From contig NZ_JABEPQ010000001.1 in assembly GCF_013041615.1 (NCBI RefSeq), forward strand, positions 922,976 to 986,975: DNA of 64,000 nucleotides. The letters are read 5' to 3'. The position numbers and the translations under genes are program-made. Below are positions 53,956-62,078 of the stretch, one piece after another. The notes under the pieces were generated by a model. It searched no databases. It was not told the DNA's origin and saw only the letters and a program-made list of their open reading frames with translations. The stretch is from Knoellia koreensis. GTDB lineage: Bacteria > Actinomycetota > Actinomycetes > Actinomycetales > Dermatophilaceae. Position 1 is the first letter of the stretch, and each line of letters begins with the position of its first letter.

Positions 53956-55100
53956 CGTTGCCCCGGCGATGGATGTCCTTGCTTGCCAAGGGATTCCGCG
54001 TAGGCAGCGTCGACCATGTCGGCCAGGAGCTCGTCGGCTCCGCGCTCCCCCGTCACCGCCGAGGCTTGCGCCATGGCGTCGAGCCGGGCCCGGTCACCCA
54101 GCAGCGGCAGCAGGTCGGAGTCGACCCAGGCCGGGGTGAAGCCGGCGTCCTCGACGAGCAGGCCCCCACCGGCCGCGACGACGTCGGCCGCGTTGAACCG
54201 CTGCTCGCCGTTGCCGATGGGCAGGGGCACGTAGACCGCAGGGAGCCCGACAGCGGTCAGCTCACACACGGTGTTGGCACCGGCGCGGGCCACGACGAGG
54301 TCGGCCACGGCATACGCGAGGTCCATCCGGTCGGCATAGGGGGCGACGACGTAGCGCGCGGCGCCGCTGCCGCCCTCGGTCGGTCGCTGCGGCGTGAACT
54401 CCTTGCCGGCACCGGTGAGGTGCAGCACCTGCACCCCACGCGCCGACAGCTCTGCCGCGCGCGCCTCGAAGGTGCTGTTGAGGCGTTGCGCCCCCAGGGA
54501 TCCGCCCGTCACGAGCAGCGTCGGCCGGGTGTCGTCGAGACCGAAGTAGGCCAGGCCCTCGGCGCGCGAGGCGGCCCGGTCGAGCTGCGCGATCTCGGGG
54601 CGCAGCGGCATACCGATCGCGGTGGCGTGCGCCAGCTTGGTGGACCGGAACGTCGTCGCGACGTGGTCGGTGAACCGGGCGCCGAGCCGGTTGGCGATGC
54701 CGGGTCGCGCGTTCTGCTCGTGGACCACGATCGGCACGTGGCGGCGGCGCGCCGCGAGGTAGGCCGGGGTCGAGACGTAGCCACCGAAGCCCACGACGAC
54801 CTGGGCGCCCGACTCCTCGATCGCGCGCTCGGCCGCGCGGACCGCCGCACGCAGGTTGCCGGGCAGGCGCAGCAGGTCGGCCGAGGGGCGCCGCGGCAAC
54901 GGCACCTTGGGCACCGTCAGCAACGGGTAGCCGCGCTCGGGCACGAGCCGCGCCTCGAGCCCGGCCTGCGTGCCGAGCGCGGCGACGTGGACGTCGGGGT
55001 TGCGCCGGCGCAGGCAGTCGGCGAGGGCCAGCAGGGGCGAGACGTGACCAGCCGTCCCCCCGCCGGCCAGCAGGACCGAGGTGGGTGAGGAGCCGGCCAT
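53952..55100 (-). CDS. murG: UDP-GlcNAc:lipid I N-acetylglucosamine transferase
   Basis: A 382-residue GT-B glycosyltransferase on the inner membrane face that converts lipid I to lipid II. G-loop 1 LLAGGGTAGHVSPLLALA, G-loop 2 VVVGFGGYVSTPAYLAA, HEQNARPGIANRLGARF, VTGGSLGAQRLN and ARAGANTVCELTAVGLPAVYVPLPIGNGEQRFNA match the family throughout. The ATG shares one base with the ftsW stop. Confidence 0.97.
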   Translation of the reverse strand: MAGSSPTSVLLAGGGTAGHVSPLLALADCLRRRNPDVHVAALGTQAGLEARLVPERGYPLLTVPKVPLPRRPSADLLRLPGNLRAAVRAAERAIEESGAQVVVGFGGYVSTPAYLAARRRHVPIVVHEQNARPGIANRLGARFTDHVATTFRSTKLAHATAIGMPLRPEIAQLDRAASRAEGLAYFGLDDTRPTLLVTGGSLGAQRLNSTFEARAAELSARGVQVLHLTGAGKEFTPQRPTEGGSGAARYVVAPYADRMDLAYAVADLVVARAGANTVCELTAVGLPAVYVPLPIGNGEQRFNAADVVAAGGGLLVEDAGFTPAWVDSDLLPLLGDRARLDAMAQASAVTGERGADELLADMVDAAYAESLGKQGHPSPGQR

Positions 55101-56377
55101 CAGCCTCGACCCCTCCGGCCGGGCAGGACGGCCAGCGACCGCTTGACGACCGACGGCTTGGCCGCCAGGGCCTCGGCGCAACCGGGCTCCTGGCGCGCGA
55201 AGGACAGCAGGATGCCCAGGGCCAGCATCGTTGTCATCAAAGAGGATCCACCGTAGGAGACGAGGGGCAGTGGCACGCCGATCACCGGCAGCAGACCGAT
55301 GACGGCACCGATGTTGACGACGGCCTGCACCACGAGCCAGGCCATGATGCCCGCGGCCGCGACCCGGACGAAGAGGTCCTCGGTGCGCAGCACGATGCGG
55401 TAGCAGACCAGCGCGAACACGCAGAACAGGCCGAGCAGCACGAGCGTGCCGGGCAGGCCGAGCTCCTCGCCGAGGATGGCGAAGATGAAGTCGTTGTGCG
55501 CCTCGGGCAGCCACGACCACTTCTCGCGTGAGGCGCCGAGGCCGACACCCCACCAGCCGCCGTCGGCCAGGGCGTACCGGCCGTGGATGGGCTGCCGGGC
55601 AGCGCCGTAGGGGTTGGTGTCCTTGCCCAGCCACACGTCGAACCGGCTCAGCCGGTTGGGGCTGGTGACGATGAAGTAGAGCGCACCGCCTGCCATGACC
55701 GCGCCGCCCCAGACGAACAGCTCGCGCGGCACGCCGGCCGCGAACAGCACCGCGCCGACGATGCCGACGAGGACGATCGCGGTGCCGAGGTCGTGACCGA
55801 GGAGCACGAGCCCGAGGACCCCGAGGACCACCGGCACCAGGTAAGGGACCACGACGTGCCGCACCTGCCCGAGGGAGCGCCGCTTCGCCGACAGGATCGT
55901 CGCGCCGACCAGTACGAGGCCGATCTTGGCCAGCTCGGAGGGCTGCAGGGTGAAGCCGCCGACCCCGACCCAGTTGCGGTTGCCGTTGACCGTGACCCCG
56001 AGCGGGGTGAACACCAGCAGCTGGAGCACGACCGACAGCCCGAGCAGCGGCAGCGACAGCGCCTTCCACCCGCGCACCGGGATGCGGCTGGCCACGAGCA
56101 TCGCGACCCCGCCGGCGATGGCGAACATCAGCTGCTTGCGGAAGTACAGGTAGGGCGTGGCGTTGTCGGTCTGCTCGAGCGACTTCACCGATGACGCCGA
56201 CAGCACCATGATCAGCCCGATGAGGACGAGCACCACCGAGACGCTGAGCAGCACGTAGTAGCTCGTGACCGGTGAGTCCAACCGGGCGAGGCGGCTGCCC
56301 ATCCCGGTGCGTCGCTCGCCCCGGTCCGGACGCGTGGACGTGCGCGCCTTGGGGGGCGCGGCGGTGGTGCTGCTCAC
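55100..56377 (-). CDS. ftsW: Peptidoglycan glycosyltransferase FtsW (SEDS family)
   Basis: A 425-residue polytopic membrane protein that polymerises lipid II at the septum with FtsI. NGNRNWVGVGGFTLQPSELAKIGLVL, LGHDLGTAIVLVGIVGAVLFAAG and IIGLLPVIGVPLPLVSYGGSS-type ending (here VIGLLPVIGVPLPLVSYGGSSLMTTM) are diagnostic. The catalytic Asp is expected in the large loop after KDTNPYGAARQPIHGRYALADGGWWGVGLG. GTG start, three bases after the murD stop. Confidence 0.96.
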   Translation of the reverse strand: MSSTTAAPPKARTSTRPDRGERRTGMGSRLARLDSPVTSYYVLLSVSVVLVLIGLIMVLSASSVKSLEQTDNATPYLYFRKQLMFAIAGGVAMLVASRIPVRGWKALSLPLLGLSVVLQLLVFTPLGVTVNGNRNWVGVGGFTLQPSELAKIGLVLVGATILSAKRRSLGQVRHVVVPYLVPVVLGVLGLVLLGHDLGTAIVLVGIVGAVLFAAGVPRELFVWGGAVMAGGALYFIVTSPNRLSRFDVWLGKDTNPYGAARQPIHGRYALADGGWWGVGLGASREKWSWLPEAHNDFIFAILGEELGLPGTLVLLGLFCVFALVCYRIVLRTEDLFVRVAAAGIMAWLVVQAVVNIGAVIGLLPVIGVPLPLVSYGGSSLMTTMLALGILLSFARQEPGCAEALAAKPSVVKRSLAVLPGRRGRG

Positions 56378-56380
56378 GAC

Positions 56381-57877
56381 CTACCCACCTGTGGTGTCGG
56401 CACGGCGCGCGACGGCTGCCGCGAAGGCGTCGCCGCGTGCGCCGTAGTTGGGGAACATGTCCATGGAGGCCGCGGCCGGTGCGAGCAGGACGACGTCACC
56501 CGGCTGGGCGAGGTCGGCTGCACGGGCCACGACGAGGTCCATGACCCCAGTGTCCGTGGTGGGGACGTCCACGACGGGGACATCCGGCGCGTGTCGGGCC
56601 AACGCGTCGGCCAGCTGGGCCCGGTCCTGCCCGATCAGCACCACGCCGCGCAACCGGCCGGCCGCGTCGCGCACGAGCTCGTCGACGTCGGCGCCCTTGA
56701 GGAGTCCTCCGGCGACCCACACCACATGCTCGAACGCCCCGAGCGATGCGGCTGCAGCGTGCGGGTTGGTCGCCTTGGAGTCGTCGACCCAGCGCACTCC
56801 CCCGACGACACCGAGGTCGGCGATGCGGTGCGGCTCGGGTGCGAAGGCACGCAACCCGTTTCGCACCGCGGCGGGAGGTATGCCGTAGGAGCGGGCGAGG
56901 GCGGCCGCCGCCAGCGCGTTGGCGAGCTGGTGGGGGGCGAGCGTCGGTGCGGCGCCCTGGACGTCGGCGAGGGTGGCCAGCTCGGCGGCGGAGGTGCGCC
57001 GCTCCTGCACGAACGCGCGGTCGGCCAGCACGTCGTCGACGACCCCGACCATCGACAGGCCCGGCGTACCGAGGGTGAACCCGATGGCGCGGCAGCCCTC
57101 CTGCACCTCGGCATCCATGACGAGCTGCTCGGTCGCGGGGTCCTGCACGTTGTAGACGCACGCGACCTTGGTGTTCGCGTAGACCTTGCCCTTGGCCCGC
57201 ACGTACTCCTCGTAGGAGCCGTGCCAGTCGACGTGGTCGGGCGCGAGGTTGAGGCAGCAGGAGGCATACGGCGCAAGGGAGTCCGACCAGTGCAGCTGGA
57301 AGCTGGACAGCTCGACGGCGATGACGTCGTAGGGCTCGGGGTGCAGGACCGCCTCGAGGATGGGGGTGCCGATGTTGCCGGCGGCGGTGGCCCGCAGCCC
57401 ACCGGCACGCAGCATCTCGGCGAGCATCGCGACCGTCGTGGTCTTGCCGTTGGTGCCGGTGACGGTGATCCAGGGGGCGGGCCCGACGGCCGCGCGCATG
57501 CGCCAGGCGAGCTCGACCTCACCCCAGACGGGTATGCCGTCGCGAGCCGCCTGCGCGAGCAACGGCTGGTCCGGTCGCCACCCCGGCGAGGTGACGACGA
57601 GGTCGGGCACCCAGCCCGCCGGCATACCCGTCGTGTGGTCGGCGCCGAGGCGCACGTCGACGCCGAGGATGTCGAGGATGCGGGCACGCTCGGCCAGCGT
57701 GGTGTTGGTGTCGGGGTCGCCGCCGTCCACGGCGATGACGTGGGCGCCCCTCTCCTGCAACGCATCTGCGGCGGCGAAGCCACTCACGCCCAGACCGGTC
57801 ACGAGGACGCGCAGGCCGCTCCAGTCGGCCCCGGCGTTGGTCAGCCCGTCGAGCCGCCCACCAGGGTGTGCGCTCAT
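56381..57877 (-). CDS. murD: UDP-N-acetylmuramoylalanine-D-glutamate ligase
   Basis: A 498-residue ligase that adds D-Glu. VLVTGLGVSGFAAADALQERGAHV (Rossmann), VTGTNGKTTTVAMLAEML (P-loop 138-147), ELSSFQLHW, NLAPDHVDWHGSYEEYVRAKGKVYAN and DDSKATNPHAA are present. A weak GGGGA ribosome site precedes the ATG; it is separated from mraY by 61 bases, the widest gap inside the mur block. Confidence 0.96.
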   Translation of the reverse strand: MSAHPGGRLDGLTNAGADWSGLRVLVTGLGVSGFAAADALQERGAHVIAVDGGDPDTNTTLAERARILDILGVDVRLGADHTTGMPAGWVPDLVVTSPGWRPDQPLLAQAARDGIPVWGEVELAWRMRAAVGPAPWITVTGTNGKTTTVAMLAEMLRAGGLRATAAGNIGTPILEAVLHPEPYDVIAVELSSFQLHWSDSLAPYASCCLNLAPDHVDWHGSYEEYVRAKGKVYANTKVACVYNVQDPATEQLVMDAEVQEGCRAIGFTLGTPGLSMVGVVDDVLADRAFVQERRTSAAELATLADVQGAAPTLAPHQLANALAAAALARSYGIPPAAVRNGLRAFAPEPHRIADLGVVGGVRWVDDSKATNPHAAAASLGAFEHVVWVAGGLLKGADVDELVRDAAGRLRGVVLIGQDRAQLADALARHAPDVPVVDVPTTDTGVMDLVVARAADLAQPGDVVLLAPAAASMDMFPNYGARGDAFAAAVARRADTTGG

Positions 57878-57938
57878 TCGGGGTCCCCGCCAAGTACCTG
57901 GTGGAGCGAAGCGGAGGCAGAGCCTCGTGGGGTTGTCG

Positions 57939-59021
57939 TCATGCTCCGCCCACGACCCACTCGGCGTAGAAGATGCCGAGGCCGAGCGCGACGCACAGCC
58001 CGGCGATGATCCAGAACCGGATGACGATGGTGACCTCGTTCCACCCCATCAGCTCGAAGTGGTGCTGCAACGGCGCCATCCGGAAAACGCGTTTGCCGGT
58101 GAGCTTGAACGAGCCGACCTGGATGATGACCGACAGCGTGATGGCGACGAACAGCCCGCCGAGGATGATGATGAGCAGCTCGGTGCGGGTGGTGATGGCG
58201 AGCCCCGCGAGTGCGCCACCGAGGGCCAGGGACCCGGTGTCGCCCATGAAGATCTTGGCCGGTGACGCGTTCCACCACAGGAAGCCGAAGCAGGCACCCA
58301 TGCAGGCTGCGGCGACCACCGCGAGGTCTCGTGAGTCACGCACCTCGTAGCACTTGAGCCCGGGGGTGATCTGGCAGTTCTGGTTGCCCTGCCAGATGCC
58401 GATGAGGACGTAGGCCGCGAACACCATCACCGAAGCGCCGGTGGCGAGTCCGTCGAGGCCGTCGGTGAGGTTCACGCCGTTGGAGGTGCCCGCGATCATG
58501 AGGTTGGCCCAGATCACAAAGAGCACCAGCCCGATCAGTGGCCCGGCGAAGGCCAGGTTGAACGGGGTGTCGCGGACGAACGAGATGCTCGTCGAGGCGG
58601 GTGTGCGCCAGTGGCTGTTGGGGAACTGCAGCGCCAGCACGGCGAAGATCACCGCGACGAGGGTCTGGCCGGCGAGCTTCTCCCCCGACCGGAGGCCGAG
58701 GCTGCGCTGCTTGGAGATCTTGATGTAGTCGTCGAGGAACCCCACGAGCCCGAGCCCGGCCATGAGGAACAGCACGAGGACGCCGCTCCACGTGAACGGT
58801 GTGCCGGTGATGGCGTGCGCGAGGCCGTATGCCGCGAGGGCCGAGCCGATGATGACCGAGCCACCCATGGTGGGCGTGCCGCGCTTGGTGTGGTGCGAGG
58901 TGGGTCCGTCGTCGCGGATGAACTGGCCGTACCCCCGCTTGACGAGGAACTTGATGTACATCGGGGTGCCCAGCAGGGCACCCACGAGGGAGATGACGGC
59001 TGCCGCCAGCACCGCCTTCAC
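57939..59021 (-). CDS. mraY: Phospho-N-acetylmuramoyl-pentapeptide transferase
   Basis: A 360-residue ten-helix membrane enzyme that loads UDP-MurNAc-pentapeptide onto undecaprenyl phosphate to make lipid [34 protein letters not shown] (Asp pair), [12 protein letters not shown] and [11 protein letters not shown] are the catalytic and metal motifs; the C-terminal [14 protein letters not shown] is also typical. The GTG overlaps the murF stop by four bases. Confidence 0.97.
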   Translation of the reverse strand: MKAVLAAAVISLVGALLGTPMYIKFLVKRGYGQFIRDDGPTSHHTKRGTPTMGGSVIIGSALAAYGLAHAITGTPFTWSGVLVLFLMAGLGLVGFLDDYIKISKQRSLGLRSGEKLAGQTLVAVIFAVLALQFPNSHWRTPASTSISFVRDTPFNLAFAGPLIGLVLFVIWANLMIAGTSNGVNLTDGLDGLATGASVMVFAAYVLIGIWQGNQNCQITPGLKCYEVRDSRDLAVVAAACMGACFGFLWWNASPAKIFMGDTGSLALGGALAGLAITTRTELLIIILGGLFVAITLSVIIQVGSFKLTGKRVFRMAPLQHHFELMGWNEVTIVIRFWIIAGLCVALGLGIFYAEWVVGGA

Positions 59022-60496
59022 GTCGCGTCCTCCTGCTTGTCACCCGTGCTGTCACCGGTGTCCGCGGTGGGCCCCGACTCGGCGGCCACCCTGTCACCGA
59101 GCCACCGTAGTCCGGCGTCGCGGCTGGACTTGAGCAACACGACGTCACCGGGGAGAAGTTTGTCGGCGAGCAGGTCGTGGGCGGCGTCGGCGTCGGGCAC
59201 CCACACGACCTCCTCACCCCACGACCCCTCGTGCTGGGCCCCGGTGGCCATCGGACGGGCGGTCTCCCCGACCACGACGAGCCTGGAGATGTTGAGCCGC
59301 ACCGCGAGCCGGCCGATGGCGTCGTGCTCGGTCAGCGAGTCGTCACCGAGCTCGAGCATCGAACCGAGGACCGCCCAGGTGCGCCGCGGGGTTCCGTCCT
59401 CGGCCCGGCTCATCGCGACCAGCGCCTTGAGGGCGGCCCGCATCGAGTCCGGGTTGGCGTTGTAGGCGTCGTTGACGACGGTGACGCCGTCCGAGCGCTC
59501 GGTGACCTCCATCCGCCACCGCGAGGCGGGCGTCGCCGTGCTCAGAACCCTCACCGTCAGGTCGAGGTCAACCCCACTCTCGAGTGCTGCCGCAACCACG
59601 GCGAGGGCGTTGCCCACGTGGTGCTCGCCGTGCAGGGCCAGCGTCACCCGACGCGACACCGGCTCGGCGCCCGGCGAGGTGACCACGAGGGTGAAGGACG
59701 GTCGGCCGAACGCGTCGAGGCTGATGTCCTGCGCCCGCACCTGCGCGTCGGCGGCCGTGCCGACGAGGACGACGCGCGCGTCGGTGACATCGGCCATGGC
59801 CCGCACCGCCGCGTCGTCGGCGTTGAGGACCGCCACCCCGTCCGCGGGCAGCGCCGCCACCAGCTCGGACTTGGCGGTGGCGATGGCCTCGCGCGACCCG
59901 AACTCCCCCACGTGGGCGGTGCCAACGTTGAGCTCGATGCCGATGCGCGGTGGCGCGATGGTCGTGAGGTAGGCGATGTGCCCGATGCCACGGGCCCCCA
60001 TCTCGACGACGAGGTAGCGGGTCTGCGGGGTGACCCGGAAGACCGTGAGGGGCACCCCCACCTCGGAGTTGAGCGAGCCGACGGGCGCGACGGTCGGTGC
60101 GTGTGCGGCCAGGACCGCGCCGAGCAGGTCCTTGGTCGAGGTCTTGCCGGACGACCCGGTGATGCCGATGACGGTGAGGTCGGGATGGCGGTCGACGACC
60201 GCCCGCGCCAGCGCGGCGAGGCCGTCCTGGATGTCCTCGACGACGACACACGGCAGCTCCTCGACCGGCCGGGTCGTCAGCGCAGCGATGGCGCCCTGGT
60301 CGCGGGCACCCGCCACGAACTGGTGGCCGTCGAGCTGCTCGCCGATGCGGGCGATGTAGAGGCCGCCCGGCCCGGCTTCGCGCGAGTCGGTGACCACCGG
60401 GCCGTCGACGACGAGCAAACGCGCCGCGGCGTCGTCGATGCCTTCGAGGCGCCCGTTCGTGATCTCGGCGATCTCCTTGAGGGACAACGGGATCAC
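59018..60496 (-). CDS. murF: UDP-MurNAc-tripeptide D-alanyl-D-alanine ligase
   Basis: A 492-residue ligase that adds D-Ala-D-Ala. P-loop [15 protein letters not shown] (111-125), [29 protein letters not shown] and [14 protein letters not shown] follow family order. The last 25 residues ([20 protein letters not shown]) are an acidic tail not needed for the fold. GTG start overlaps the murE stop by four bases. Confidence 0.96.
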   Translation of the reverse strand: MIPLSLKEIAEITNGRLEGIDDAAARLLVVDGPVVTDSREAGPGGLYIARIGEQLDGHQFVAGARDQGAIAALTTRPVEELPCVVVEDIQDGLAALARAVVDRHPDLTVIGITGSSGKTSTKDLLGAVLAAHAPTVAPVGSLNSEVGVPLTVFRVTPQTRYLVVEMGARGIGHIAYLTTIAPPRIGIELNVGTAHVGEFGSREAIATAKSELVAALPADGVAVLNADDAAVRAMADVTDARVVLVGTAADAQVRAQDISLDAFGRPSFTLVVTSPGAEPVSRRVTLALHGEHHVGNALAVVAAALESGVDLDLTVRVLSTATPASRWRMEVTERSDGVTVVNDAYNANPDSMRAALKALVAMSRAEDGTPRRTWAVLGSMLELGDDSLTEHDAIGRLAVRLNISRLVVVGETARPMATGAQHEGSWGEEVVWVPDADAAHDLLADKLLPGDVVLLKSSRDAGLRWLGDRVAAESGPTADTGDSTGDKQEDAT

Positions 60497-62061
60497 GGTG
60501 TGCCGTCCTTGTCGGTGAGGGCCCGAAGGGCGGCCTCGGCTTCCGCCCGGTCGTCGAAGGGGTGCACGGTCCCGGCGATCTCCTGTCCTGTCTCGTGGCC
60601 CTTGCCCACGACGGCGACGACGCTGCCTGGCCCCGCGGCATACGCGGCCGACACCGCGGCACGGATCGCGTCACCCCGTCCCGCCACGTCGTGCAGCTCG
60701 GCATCCGTCGCAGCCGCGGTGGCGCCGGCGAGGACGGCCGCACGGATCACTGCGGGGTCCTCGGTGCGCGGGTTGTCGTCGGTGACGAAGACGAGGTCGG
60801 CCGCCCGGGCCGCGGCCTCACCCATGCCTGCCCGCTTGCCCCGGTCGCGGTCGCCACCGGCACCGAGGACGACGACCAGCGCGCCGGAGGTGGTGGGCCG
60901 CAGCGCACGCAGCGCGGCGGCGACAGCCTCGGGGGTGTGCGCGTAGTCGACGACCACCAGGGGCAGGTCGCCGGCGCCGGCCTCGCCGGCCAGCGTCACC
61001 TGCTCCATCCGGCCGGGCACGTGCGGGTCGGCCGCCAGCGCGCGCTCGGCGTCGTCGGCCGAGTGGCCGGTCGCCAGCAGAGCCAGCGCCGCCATGGCGG
61101 TGTTGACCCGGTTGAAGTCACCCGGCAGGGCCGACCGCAGTCGCAGCGTCGTCCCACCGTCGGTGAGCTCGAAGGCGGCCGGGTCGTCGCCGTCGACGGT
61201 GAGCCGCCACTGCGCGTCGACGCCCTCGACCGAGGTCATGGTGGTGACGGGAACCGTTGCGGTTGTTGCGAGCTCGCGCCCCCACTCGTCGTCGACGCAC
61301 ACGACTCCCTGCCGTGCGCGCTCCGGGGTGAACAGCGAGGCCTTGGCCTCGAAGTAGTCGCGCATCGTGGGGTGGAAGTCGAGGTGGTCCTGCGACAGGT
61401 TGGTGAACAGCGCGACGTCGTAGACGACACCGTCGACCCGGTGCTGGGCCAGCGCGTGGCTCGACACCTCCATGACGCACGACTGCACGCCGCGTTCGGT
61501 CATGAGGGCCAGCAGCGCATGCAGCACCGTCGCCTCGGGTGTGGTGCGCACGCTCTTGACCCGCTCGTCGACGATGCGCGTCTCGACCGTGCCGATGAGC
61601 CCGGTGCGCTGGCCGAGCGCGACCAGGGCCGAGTTGATGAGGTATGCCGTGGTGGTCTTGCCGTTGGTGCCCGTCACCCCGTACATCGTGAGGCCCAGCT
61701 GCTCGGTGCCGTACGCGCGGGCCGCGACCGCACCGACGACCGAGCGCGGCGACTCCACGACGACGCGCGGCAGCACCACGCCCGCTTCGTCGAGGATCTG
61801 CACCCCACGGACGTCGGTCAGGACGGCGACGGCGCCCAGCCCGGCCGCGCCCGCGGCATACGAGGCGCCATGGGCGTTGGCGCCCGGCAGGGCGGCATAC
61901 AGGTCTCCGGCCACGACGTCACGCGAGTCGAGGGTCACCCCGGTGACGGCGACCTGGCCGTCCTCCCCCGGCACGGCGGGGCGGTCGACGGCTCCCCCGA
62001 CGAGCGCGGCGAGGGACTCCAGCGTGATGGCATGCGAAGACGCCGGACGGGGGGATGACAC
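60493..62061 (-). CDS. murE: UDP-MurNAc-tripeptide synthetase (meso-DAP-adding)
   Basis: A 522-residue ligase that adds the third residue of the stem peptide. P-loop GVTGTNGKTTTAYLI (128-142), EVSSHALAQHRVDG, FTNLSQDHLDFHPTM and VDYAHTPEAV are complete. The substrate motif DNPRTEDP (near residue 430) is the one linked to diaminopimelate rather than Lys. GTG start, 17 bases downstream of ftsI. Confidence 0.96.
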   Translation of the reverse strand: MSSPRPASSHAITLESLAALVGGAVDRPAVPGEDGQVAVTGVTLDSRDVVAGDLYAALPGANAHGASYAAGAAGLGAVAVLTDVRGVQILDEAGVVLPRVVVESPRSVVGAVAARAYGTEQLGLTMYGVTGTNGKTTTAYLINSALVALGQRTGLIGTVETRIVDERVKSVRTTPEATVLHALLALMTERGVQSCVMEVSSHALAQHRVDGVVYDVALFTNLSQDHLDFHPTMRDYFEAKASLFTPERARQGVVCVDDEWGRELATTATVPVTTMTSVEGVDAQWRLTVDGDDPAAFELTDGGTTLRLRSALPGDFNRVNTAMAALALLATGHSADDAERALAADPHVPGRMEQVTLAGEAGAGDLPLVVVDYAHTPEAVAAALRALRPTTSGALVVVLGAGGDRDRGKRAGMGEAAARAADLVFVTDDNPRTEDPAVIRAAVLAGATAAATDAELHDVAGRGDAIRAAVSAAYAAGPGSVVAVVGKGHETGQEIAGTVHPFDDRAEAEAALRALTDKDGTP

Positions 62062-62078
62062 GGGCAGCGAGCCTACCG